A DNA stretch of 35,247 nt from Candidatus Neomarinimicrobiota bacterium (GTDB taxonomy: Bacteria > Fidelibacterota > UBA8477 > JABMPR01): the NCBI GenBank assembly GCA_016784545.1, contig JADHUM010000050.1, forward strand, positions 1 to 35,247, in the 5' to 3' direction. Below, one piece after another: positions 8,999-16,011 of the stretch. Made by a program: the position numbers and the translations under genes. The number at the start of each line of letters is the position of its first letter. Within the stretch, counting starts at the first letter, position 1. The notes below the pieces were generated by a model, which worked only from the letters and a program-made list of their open reading frames with translations, searched no databases and was not told the origin of the DNA.

Positions 8999-10635
8999 TT
9001 TATCCTCGTTAATCCTAAGTTGGTTCCAGCCCAAATATAGCCATCTTTCATGATCAAATCAGTGATAAAACTACTAATCAGTCCATCGTTAACCGTGTAA
9101 TGTCGCCACGACGACGATTTGGAGTTAAAACTATATAATCCAATATCTGTACCAATCCAGATACTTTTCCCTGCGGCGGCTAGCCCTCTTGGTTTAAAGG
9201 GCGTGTTGGGTGATAGATGGAATCCGCCTGCTTTTGAAAGCAGATTCACCTTCAGTAAACCCCTATGTGTGCTGGCCCAGAGCATATCCCCAACTATTAC
9301 ACTTTCATAGATTGGATCGCTAGCAGCATCCTCAGAAATTGGCAGGATTTCACCTGATGAGTTTACCTTAGAATTAAACTGAAGTGAGGCTTCATCATAA
9401 ATATACAGCCCATAATATGTTGAAAGATAAAAACGTCCAGCTTTGTAATTTATATCGAATACAGGCCAGTTTAGTCCTGTGGGGAATAAGGTCTGCAAAA
9501 TCGACCCAGATTCATGATAAAGATAGGCATTGCGCTCTGTGGCCAACATAATATTGCCGCCCTGCCCAATAGCCACTGAGTATATTCGATCACTTGTCAG
9601 ATCTTTTTTTGTAAGAACCCTCTCCCAGCTACCCTGGGTCTGGCCTTGCCGAAAAACTCCACCCTTTGCAGCAATAAGCAAATCCTCAGCCCTAACATCG
9701 ATATCGGAGATAAATGAGTAATCCCAGGCGATGTCTCGAATAGCCTCATCATATTGAAAAGTGGTGCTATCCATATATGTCAATCCTGCCCTACCACCGA
9801 TGACTAGTTTTTCTTCATAAATATCGAGTGCCATGACATCTGGTGATAATAACCCATAGGGTAAACTTGTGAATTCACCACCATGAATATCTTGATGAAA
9901 AATCCCCATGCCATATGTGCTTAAAAATGATTCACCTGCATCTCTCTCTCTGGTAAGGGATGAAACCACACCGAGGGAATTTCTGGGATGACCATCGAGA
10001 TGTAGTTTACCTTCTGAATCAAACGAACCATCCCTCACTTTTTGTACCGGGAGGGATTCATAGATATCCATGAGTCCGTCTGACACCGAGTGAATCCACT
10101 CCACAGCCTCCCAGTCTATATCTAAATCCGTATTCGCTCCCCACTTTTCAAAGGTTCCAGCGGTTTTTGAAAATAATGTAGAATATTTGCCAACACTTTC
10201 CTGAGAGGAGGCTGACACGATGACATAGGCATGGGAAATCCCAATTTCATAAGTTCCTGAAAATTTGGGATCAGCAGGCAAGGGGATTTTGGACATCCAA
10301 TCAGCGAGCTCATCATAGACAAAGACAAAATCCGGTGTCACCATCCAGACATCTTGTGTACCTGCATTCTGCCATACCCGTAAAACGGGATATTGGCTCA
10401 ACCCATTACTGGCAGTGATGGGATCCAGCCAGTCACCTTTGTGGTGATTGTATACGATTACACCGTCTTCAACTGCGAAATATATATTCCATGTGCTGTA
10501 AAAACTGTGGTTCACGTGCTTCCCTGCGGGAAAACTAACAAAAGTCCCCTTTTGGTATACATGTTGTGCATGGGCACCAATTATCAGGATAAAAGTCAAG
10601 AGTGTACGAAGGATCACAGATCGAAAACGAAACAT
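8980..10635 (-). CDS. Exported beta-propeller protein (two-component-regulator-propeller type)
   Basis: I choose ATG 10635, which directly precedes a signal peptide (RSVILRTLLTFILIIGAHAQ, cleavage after AHA); the reading frame stays open upstream only through a GTG with no ribosome site. The 551-residue protein has repeated WxGT/G-L-type blades, for example EDGVIVYNHHKGDW near the start, KGGVFRQGQTQGSWERVL, SIWIGTDIGLYSFN and YIWAGTNLGLTRIKW at the end. These resemble the sensor propellers of hybrid two-component systems, but no membrane anchor, kinase or DNA-binding domain follows. PorZ of the T9SS has related propellers; I cannot assign this protein to PorZ, and it lacks an obvious sorting domain. 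It is located between the PspC gene (49-base gap) and the GWxTD gene (19-base overlap). Confidence 0.75.
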   Translation of the reverse strand: MFRFRSVILRTLLTFILIIGAHAQHVYQKGTFVSFPAGKHVNHSFYSTWNIYFAVEDGVIVYNHHKGDWLDPITASNGLSQYPVLRVWQNAGTQDVWMVTPDFVFVYDELADWMSKIPLPADPKFSGTYEIGISHAYVIVSASSQESVGKYSTLFSKTAGTFEKWGANTDLDIDWEAVEWIHSVSDGLMDIYESLPVQKVRDGSFDSEGKLHLDGHPRNSLGVVSSLTRERDAGESFLSTYGMGIFHQDIHGGEFTSLPYGLLSPDVMALDIYEEKLVIGGRAGLTYMDSTTFQYDEAIRDIAWDYSFISDIDVRAEDLLIAAKGGVFRQGQTQGSWERVLTKKDLTSDRIYSVAIGQGGNIMLATERNAYLYHESGSILQTLFPTGLNWPVFDINYKAGRFYLSTYYGLYIYDEASLQFNSKVNSSGEILPISEDAASDPIYESVIVGDMLWASTHRGLLKVNLLSKAGGFHLSPNTPFKPRGLAAAGKSIWIGTDIGLYSFNSKSSSWRHYTVNDGLISSFITDLIMKDGYIWAGTNLGLTRIKWKNLY

Positions 10636-10684
10636 ATTATATCCCGGTTTTAAAGAATCAGTGTGTGGATGTCGGGAGTACCGA

Positions 10685-11311
10685 TTAATCTGATTCACTT
10701 AGAAAAATGGCCAGTGCTGCATAAGCCAGAACACCCAGGCCGAAGGACCCCAAGGTGGCTACCGCCCATAAAATGCGTATAATATTAGAGTCAAAATCAA
10801 GGTATTGACCGATTCCCCCACACACCCCGGAGATTTTTCTATCTGAGCGAGATTTATAGAGCTTTTTGCCAGGCGGGAATATTCCATCCAGCGAAGATTT
10901 GGTTTCATCAGCATGGTTAAAATACAGATATAGACCTAGACCAATAATCAAAACTGGCCATAGAACATGACCCATAGCCATGGCTATGCCAGCAAACACA
11001 CCTGCGATGGGTCCAACAATACCAAACAGTAACAGGATTCCAGCAGCCATCATAATGATTCCCCAAAACCTGTTCGAATAAGTCTCAGGAGTAATCTCTG
11101 ATTCAGGAGTTACTTCTTCAGTTCCCAATTCTGGATGTTTGGGTATAATTAACATAGCGATGATATAGGCTACGATCCCAGTACCCCCAAATACTACCAG
11201 AACCACCCACATCAGGCGGATGATAACCGGATCTATATTGAAATATTCTCCAATACCTCCACAGACTCCTTCAAAGACTTTATCTTTATTGGATTTGTAT
11301 AGTCTATCCAT
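10685..11311 (-). CDS. Membrane protein with two PspC domains
   Basis: Start ATG 11311 is chosen for the strong GAGG five bases upstream; the product is 208 residues. It contains two PspC domains: residues about 1-60 (LYKSNKDKVFEGVCGGIGEYF, then a membrane helix pair) and about 145-208 (LYKSRSDRKISGVCGGIGQYL plus a helix). Between them are two further membrane helices. PspC in E. coli is a small inner-membrane protein that takes part in the phage-shock stress response; stand-alone PspC proteins in other phyla are mostly uncharacterised. The duplication inside one chain is clear from the shared GVCGGIG motifs. The start overlaps the pcm stop by 8 bases. No pspA or pspF gene is in the window, so membrane-stress function is inference. 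Confidence 0.88.
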   Translation of the reverse strand: MDRLYKSNKDKVFEGVCGGIGEYFNIDPVIIRLMWVVLVVFGGTGIVAYIIAMLIIPKHPELGTEEVTPESEITPETYSNRFWGIIMMAAGILLLFGIVGPIAGVFAGIAMAMGHVLWPVLIIGLGLYLYFNHADETKSSLDGIFPPGKKLYKSRSDRKISGVCGGIGQYLDFDSNIIRILWAVATLGSFGLGVLAYAALAIFLSESD

Positions 11312-11996
11312 CTTTTCCTCGTTTCTTTTGAATGTTTCTATCAATTTCCTTTACCGACCCTTGCACTAAGGGCACAAATCTTACGGGATCTTTTCTCTTT
11401 TTTATAATATGGCCATCTTTCTTGGTACAAATCCACACATATTGATCTGATTTTCCCTCAGGAGCGACCAAGATGCCCCCTTCTTTCAGACTATGGAATA
11501 TATGCTCTGGAATCCTGGGGGGACTAGCCCAGAGAATGATACGATCATAAACCATTTTCTCCTCGAAATGTTCCCAGGCGCTAGCGTGCTTGAGATCAAT
11601 ATTGGATAGTTCAAGCTGATTTATTATGCTCATAGATTCGTCCAGCAATTCTCCATAAACTTCAATCCCGGTGACGTGATGACATAATTTTGAGAGTACT
11701 GCGGTGGCGTACCCACTGCCACTTCCGATTTCAAGGACATGATGAATTGGTCGTATGTCGAGGTAACTCAGCATAAGTGCCACAATATATGGCTGGCTTA
11801 TAGTCTGTCCTGATTTTATGGGAAGTGGTTGATCAGCATAAGCTTCCCGGGGAGAACTATGTGGAACAAAGAGATGCCTGGGTATTTCTTGAAAAGCATC
11901 CAAAATAGCAGGTTGTTGTATCCCTCTTCTCAGAAGCTGATCCGACACCATTTGCTGGCGGAGACTGTGAGTATCTCCAATTTCTAAGTTTCCCAT
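11304..11996 (-). CDS. pcm: Protein-L-isoaspartate O-methyltransferase
   Basis: PCMT uses S-adenosylmethionine to methylate L-isoaspartyl residues in damaged proteins and so starts their repair. The approximately 230-residue product has the family's QMVSDQLLRRGI helix, the PRHLFVP motif, QPLPIKSGQTISQPYIVA (substrate loop) and SAM motif I as VLEIGSGSGYATAVL. The usual post-II block appears as YDRIILWASPPRIPEHIF; the family normally has AA-P here (as in TAAP), so WASPP is slightly divergent. ATG 11996 is chosen, with GGTG close upstream; an in-frame GTG at 12023 is an alternative adding nine residues. It is the first gene of the run pcm-PspC-propeller-GWxTD. Confidence 0.93.
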   Translation of the reverse strand: MGNLEIGDTHSLRQQMVSDQLLRRGIQQPAILDAFQEIPRHLFVPHSSPREAYADQPLPIKSGQTISQPYIVALMLSYLDIRPIHHVLEIGSGSGYATAVLSKLCHHVTGIEVYGELLDESMSIINQLELSNIDLKHASAWEHFEEKMVYDRIILWASPPRIPEHIFHSLKEGGILVAPEGKSDQYVWICTKKDGHIIKKRKDPVRFVPLVQGSVKEIDRNIQKKRGKDG

Positions 11997-12141
11997 TGTC
12001 ACCAATTTAATCCTTTTCCCCACCCAAGCATTAAATTATCGAAAAACATTAATATATGGTCCAGGTTCAATTATATTTTGCCATACTTCCAAGGTCAGCG
12101 ATAAAGTGTGTCAGTACCATTCAAAATGGGGAGAATTAGAC

Positions 12142-12438
12142 ATGGATATTGGAAAACAATTAAGGTTGGTGAGGGAATCACACCAGATTCTACAAAAAGA
12201 TCTCGCTGCAAGTGCTGGTCTGGATAAAAGCTATATCAGCAAGCTTGAAAGAGGTTTGGCCGATCCTACCTTCTCGACCCTGTCTAAAATTTCAAAAGCC
12301 TATAACCTCTCGGTTGCCCATCTGCTCAACTATGGCAGCGAGGAAACATTCAGTCTGGATATAGATGCCGCCCTGGATGCTTTGAAAACGCTAAAATACA
12401 ATATGGTTAATGTGGAGATAAATATAAAGCCGCTTTAA
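12142..12438 (+). CDS. Small XRE-family helix-turn-helix regulator
   Basis: The 98-residue protein is mostly one Cro/C1-type HTH domain: GKQLRLVRESHQILQKDLA, then AGLDKSYISKLERGLADPTF (recognition helix region), then TLSKISKAYNLSVAHLL. The remaining roughly 30 residues form a short C-terminal tail. ATG 12142 is selected for GGGGAG eight bases upstream; an upstream in-frame GTG at 12106 has no site. It stands alone between the divergent pcm group and the convergent TonB-like gene, so it may regulate pcm across the 145-base gap, but no operator was identified. The target is unknown. Confidence 0.85.
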   Translation: MDIGKQLRLVRESHQILQKDLAASAGLDKSYISKLERGLADPTFSTLSKISKAYNLSVAHLLNYGSEETFSLDIDAALDALKTLKYNMVNVEINIKPL

Positions 12439-12513
12439 ACAAAACAGGCAAGCCAGCAGCCCGCCTATTTTATCTATACCCATAAATCTGTCAATAAACT
12501 ATGTTGAATTCAA

Positions 12514-12882
12514 CTATTTGGAGCGATACTCAAATGGTAATGCAAAAGTCAATGCTACGGGATGTCCGTTTTGCATTGCTGGTGTCCATTGCGTATTCAT
12601 CACTGCCTTAATTGCTGATTCGTCAAACATGTCACCACCACTTTTGGCAACCTGGATGTTCGAAACATTGCCATTCTTATCCACATGGAAATTTAATATG
12701 ACATCCGCACCATTTTTTACCTTAAGAGCAAAAGCTGGATATACAGTATTTCGGCTCAAGGTTTCAAGTCCACCTACTGGCATAGGTTGGCAACAATTCC
12801 TATCCAATTTCCGATTGGCCATCACTTGTGTTGCGCCAAGTAAAAGAACGAGTGCAATTAATGTTAGTTTAGTTTTGTTCAT
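12514..12882 (-). CDS. Small exported TonB C-terminal-domain protein
   Basis: The 122-residue product starts with a signal peptide (KLTLIALVLLLGATQVMA, probable cleavage after VMA). A single TonB C-terminal-like domain follows: YPAFALKVKNGADVILNFHVDK, GNVSNIQVAKSGG, then FDESAIKAVMNTQWTPAMQNGH. TonB proper has a membrane anchor and a Pro-rich spacer; both are missing, so energy transduction from ExbBD is unlikely. Family knowledge: such isolated domains occur in FCB genomes without known function. The ATG has GGGAGAG upstream. Two adjacent cysteines (NRKLDRNCCQ) follow the signal, which could allow disulfide or redox chemistry; that is speculation. Confidence 0.8.
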   Translation of the reverse strand: MNKTKLTLIALVLLLGATQVMANRKLDRNCCQPMPVGGLETLSRNTVYPAFALKVKNGADVILNFHVDKNGNVSNIQVAKSGGDMFDESAIKAVMNTQWTPAMQNGHPVALTFALPFEYRSK

Positions 12883-13212
12883 GATTCTCTCCCCTTTGAA
12901 TGTGTTCCGTTATAAATCATGGTCTCATCTATCTCAAACCATATGCCACTTCCCTCCAATAGTTCCTAAGATACTGTATATTAAATACTTAAGAAATTTT
13001 TATTAATACATTCTTTTAGAAGGATAAATCATCATATGATCTAAAAATATATCAATATGATATAGCTCAGGGAGATATTATTGTCCAAATTGATCATATT
13101 GATGATTTGTCTACCCAAGAGGTAATATTTAAAGGGAAAAATTGTTTGCCCCGCCATTGGCGAGATTTATATTCACGCCGCTTTTAGGCCGTCTCTGATG
13201 GCAGACAGCTAT
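12883..13212. other. 330-base AT-rich intergenic stretch
   Basis: No recognisable gene is seen. On the plus strand 13020-13187 is an open stretch of about 55 codons ending in TAG (it includes DIIVQIDHIDDLSTQEVIF and LPRHWRDLYSRRF). It has no ATG, GTG or TTG start with a ribosome site, so I treat it as a possible gene remnant rather than a gene. The part nearest 12882 should contain the promoter of the TonB-like gene, and the end nearest 13212 that of the tRNA. Confidence 0.5.
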
Positions 13213-13285
13213 GCGAGAGTAGCTCAGTTGGTAGAGCTCCACGTTGCCAACGTGGTTGTCGCCGGTTCGAGTCCGGTCTCTCGCT
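13213..13285 (+). tRNA. tRNA-Gly (anticodon GCC)
   Basis: A full cloverleaf can be drawn. The acceptor GCGAGAG (13213-13219) pairs with CTCTCGC (13278-13284). The D arm is GCTC/GAGC, the anticodon arm is CCACG-TTGCCAA-CGTGG with GCC at the anticodon, and the T arm is GCCGG-TTCGAGT-CCGGT. The discriminator base is T and CCA is not encoded. Confidence 0.97.
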
Positions 13286-13286
13286 C

Positions 13287-13323
13287 AAAAAAAAGAGGCT
13301 GATTTATTCAGCCTCTTTTTTTT
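13287..13323. terminator. Strong bidirectional intrinsic terminator
   Basis: AAAAAAAAGAGGCTGA pairs with TCAGCCTCTTTTTTTT around a TTTAT loop. It begins one base after the tRNA and ends 22 bases before the stop of the convergent minus-strand gene, so it can end transcription in both directions. Confidence 0.92.
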
Positions 13324-13344
13324 ATATCCGATTTATAATGCTCA

Positions 13345-14496
13345 CTACTGTTCTTTGACCTTGACCTTTTTAACCTGCTCTTTCTCTTCAGGCATATAAT
13401 CCTTTACAATCTCAGCAACCTCAGGGGTATCTTCTATTTTTTCGTTTAGAGCAATGGGTTCAAGGTAGTAGCTATTTTTCAACTTCTTGATGAGTTCTAC
13501 ATTTGTTTCCCGCTCATTGCGCAGTCGAGAAATGAGTTTGAGTCTGTTTTCATCATCGGCGAAATGTTCTTCAAGCGTGACCCCCTCTTCAAGACCTTTG
13601 GTCATGGCTTTAAGCCGATTATCTGCAAACTTAATGCGTGTATACTGTGAGCTCACATTTTTCATTTGACTCACATTGTCAACATTTCTTATCCGCAAAA
13701 TACCGGCATACTTCCCTTGTTTACCAATACGAATGATGGTCGTCCCATCCTGCTGTCGTGGATTTCGCTGAAGGGATCCAGATTTAGAGCGGATAAGAAA
13801 ATCGATACCTTCAACCTCAGCAGTCAAAGCTTTTTCCAATTTTTCATCCACATTAGCCATTAAAATAACCAGATCAACCTTGTCCTTAATTTCATCAATT
13901 GATTTTTGAGCAGCCTCAATGGGATCTGAAAAAGCAAATTCTTTTACTCTATTATCACCCTTGGTGATACCGACAAAACCCAGGGTCTGGTCATGTGTTT
14001 TAATAATTGTATAGGGTTCAAAAAGGAATTTGTCAGTATTTGCATCTTTTGTATTGGCTGAAATGAAGGGAAAATTCGCCTTCTGTTCCATTTCAAGTAT
14101 GAAATCAAGACCGGCGGCAAGATCATTTGTACCCACATTCATGACCCGACATTCCATCACATTGTAGGCTGCTATGATAGCCGTGGCCACTTCTTTTAAG
14201 TGTTCAACTTGATCCCCAGCAATGTAGGGATATTTGAATAACGCATCACCGGCATCAACAAAGTAGGTTGCCTCTGTTTCTATTAATCCTTTTATAATCG
14301 TATGCTTCCTGGCAAGACCGCCAAGTGGATTGGATCGTCAGCCGCAGGGTCCTACTTCCCCATCATTGCTGGCTGCAACCATGAGCGTAAACTCATTGGG
14401 GTTATAATTTGGATTCTTGGTCTCACTTTTACAGCCCACGGTAACCAGGACTATAAGCAGTAGAATCAATCCACTTTGTTTAAGAAGTAATTTCAT
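13345..14496 (-). CDS. Probable selenocysteine-containing UshA-like metallophosphatase lipoprotein (in-frame TGA)
   Basis: ATG 14496 has AGGA six bases upstream and opens a frame that runs to 13345 except for one TGA at codon 53 (14338-14340); read as selenocysteine, the product is 383 residues. Residues 1-22 are a lipoprotein signal ending VTVGC (Cys22). SNDGEVGPCG-U53-RSNPLGGLARK follows, matching the PCGC...LGGLAR block I recall from related metallophosphatase-like proteins, with Sec in place of the second Cys. VDAGDALF (80-87) and VGTNDLAAG (121-129) resemble the GD and GNHE blocks of 5'-nucleotidase-type phosphatases, though the usual metal histidines are missing (GTND for GNHE). The C-terminal third is charged and helical, unlike UshA's nucleotidase domain. 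It follows pepP by 13 bases. A pseudogene stop is the alternative; the intact downstream frame and the SECIS-like hairpin argue against it. Standard callers would start it at 14190. Confidence 0.82.
14308..14340 (-). promoter_or_regulatory. SECIS-like element: UGA codon plus downstream hairpin
   Basis: After the TGA (14340-14338) come 12 bases, then CTTGGC-GGTCTT-GCCAGG: a 6-bp stem (one G-U pair) with a 6-base loop starting GGUCU. The GGUCU occupies nucleotides 19-23 after UGA. In the E. coli fdhF SECIS, from memory, the apical GGUCU lies at the same distance and is what SelB recognises. The bulged U of fdhF is not evident here. Confidence 0.7.
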
Positions 14497-14509
14497 TTTT
14501 ATTCCTGAC

Positions 14510-15817
14510 TCAATCTCTACTCATTAACGCTTCAATGTCAGCGATCTCTTTGGGAACTGCCGCTGTGAGATTTTTGTTCCCAGTCTCAGTGATAAGGATG
14601 TCATCCTCAATACGTATCCCAATACCTCTAAATTTCTCGGGTGCCTTGGATTTTGAATTCACATAAATCCCGGGCTCTACAGTAAACACCATGCCAGGCT
14701 TCAGCACAATAGATTCACCATCTGCCATATAGTTTCCCATGTCATGCACATCAAGCCCCAGCCAATGTCCGGTCTTATGCATGAAATATTCCTCATAACT
14801 TTGGTTTTCAATGACCTCATCTACTGTACCGTTCAGGAGTCCGATGGCAATCATTCCCTCGACCAGGAGCCGCAAATCCATGTCATGGAGCTCCTGAAAA
14901 GTGACACCAGGTTTGGAAGCTTCAATAACTGCCTTCTGTGCAGTGAGCACGACTTGATAGATGGCACTTTGAGCCTCAGAGAACTTGCCATTGGCGGGAA
15001 ATGTTCTGGTTATGTCAGCAGCATACATATCGTATTCAGCCGCAGCATCAATAAGTATCATATCACCATCGACGATTTGATCACGATTTTTTATGTAATG
15101 CAATACAGTAGCATTATCTCCAGCCCCAACAATTGAGGAATAGGCAGGTCCTGTACTGCCTTCATGAACAAAATGACTTTCCAGAACCGCCTGGAGTTGA
15201 TATTCATACATGCCAGGTGAGCATGCCTGCATGGCTTTTGAATGGGCGGCTGCAGAGATATCAGCTGCTTTTTGCATCAGATTTAACTCATGTTCGTCCT
15301 TGATTAGTCTCATGCCGTGAGTAAGCGAACCCACGGATTCGAGGCCTTCTGGACCCCCACCTGTACGCTGAACTTGTTTGCGTACCTGTCCAACCAGATC
15401 CAACATCTTATACTGGTGGACTTTATCGTGGTTTAAGTTTGTGTATACTTTTGCAGCAGTCTTCATTGCTTCTAGTGCAGCTGTCTCAAATTCTGCTATA
15501 TCCTGAGCCTGATCAGCTCCATATTGATCAACAGTATCTTCAAAACTCAGTCTCCAACCTGTCCAGACTTCCTTTTTGGGATCCTGGGGAAGTACAAATA
15601 AGGTAAATGGTTTATCCTTATTATTGGGATTGATGATACAGGCAGCGCCTGGTTCGGTATAACCGGTGAGATAGAAGAAATCGGAATCTTGCCTGTAGGG
15701 GTATTCAGTGTCATTGGTTCTAATTTGTTCAGGTGCTCCCCTGAGGATAGCAATACCCCCACCCATGAGATTTAATAATTTTTGTCGGCGTTTACTATAT
15801 ACGTTGCTGCGTGGCAT
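14510..15817 (-). CDS. pepP: Xaa-Pro aminopeptidase P-type metallopeptidase
   Basis: This enzyme removes an N-terminal residue preceding proline. The 435 residues have the aminopeptidase P N-terminal domain (RQDSDFFYLTGYTEPGA near 42-58) and a pita-bread catalytic domain. The five dinuclear metal ligands are all present: Asp257 and Asp268 (ILIDAAAEYDMYAADITRTF), His351 (HKTGHWLGLDVHD), Glu381 (VEPGIYV) and Glu404 (IRIEDDIL). Length matches E. coli PepP (441). It has no signal peptide, so it is cytoplasmic. AAGGAG lies about 11 bases before the ATG, a rather long spacing. Its TGA stop is 13 bases before the probable selenoprotein gene, suggesting one transcript. Confidence 0.95.
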   Translation of the reverse strand: MPRSNVYSKRRQKLLNLMGGGIAILRGAPEQIRTNDTEYPYRQDSDFFYLTGYTEPGAACIINPNNKDKPFTLFVLPQDPKKEVWTGWRLSFEDTVDQYGADQAQDIAEFETAALEAMKTAAKVYTNLNHDKVHQYKMLDLVGQVRKQVQRTGGGPEGLESVGSLTHGMRLIKDEHELNLMQKAADISAAAHSKAMQACSPGMYEYQLQAVLESHFVHEGSTGPAYSSIVGAGDNATVLHYIKNRDQIVDGDMILIDAAAEYDMYAADITRTFPANGKFSEAQSAIYQVVLTAQKAVIEASKPGVTFQELHDMDLRLLVEGMIAIGLLNGTVDEVIENQSYEEYFMHKTGHWLGLDVHDMGNYMADGESIVLKPGMVFTVEPGIYVNSKSKAPEKFRGIGIRIEDDILITETGNKNLTAAVPKEIADIEALMSRD

Positions 15818-16011
15818 ATTATTTAGTTACTCCTTTATAAGACGATGAAAATAAATTGAGTGCCCGCTCTGAACAAGGCACAACTTCAGGGATTATTGTT
15901 ATTCATACTTCCTAAATCAGATCATCAAATCCGGTATTACGATTGGTTTCACCCATGCTCCTCTTTAGATTGATTAGAATTGAACATAATAATCAAGGAT
16001 AATTCATATAC

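Noticed and set aside
10636-10698. 21-residue N-terminal extension of the propeller protein from GTG 10698
   Set aside because: It would place polar sequence before the signal peptide; ATG 10635 gives a normal signal.
12446-12466. AGGC...GCCT inverted repeat after the XRE gene as terminator
   Set aside because: Only four pairs with a long loop; too weak to call.
13020-13187. Plus-strand open stretch before tRNA-Gly with protein-like sequence
   Set aside because: No ATG, GTG or TTG start with a ribosome site and only about 55 codons; kept as a possible remnant in the gap description.
14190-14340. Reading the metallophosphatase-like gene as starting at GTG 14190
   Set aside because: No ribosome site precedes it and it would remove the lipoprotein signal and conserved N-terminal motifs present in the same frame upstream.
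14338-14340. TGA explained by an alternative genetic code
   Set aside because: mrdA and pepP end in TGA and give normal-length proteins, so TGA is a regular stop; only this one lies inside a conserved motif.
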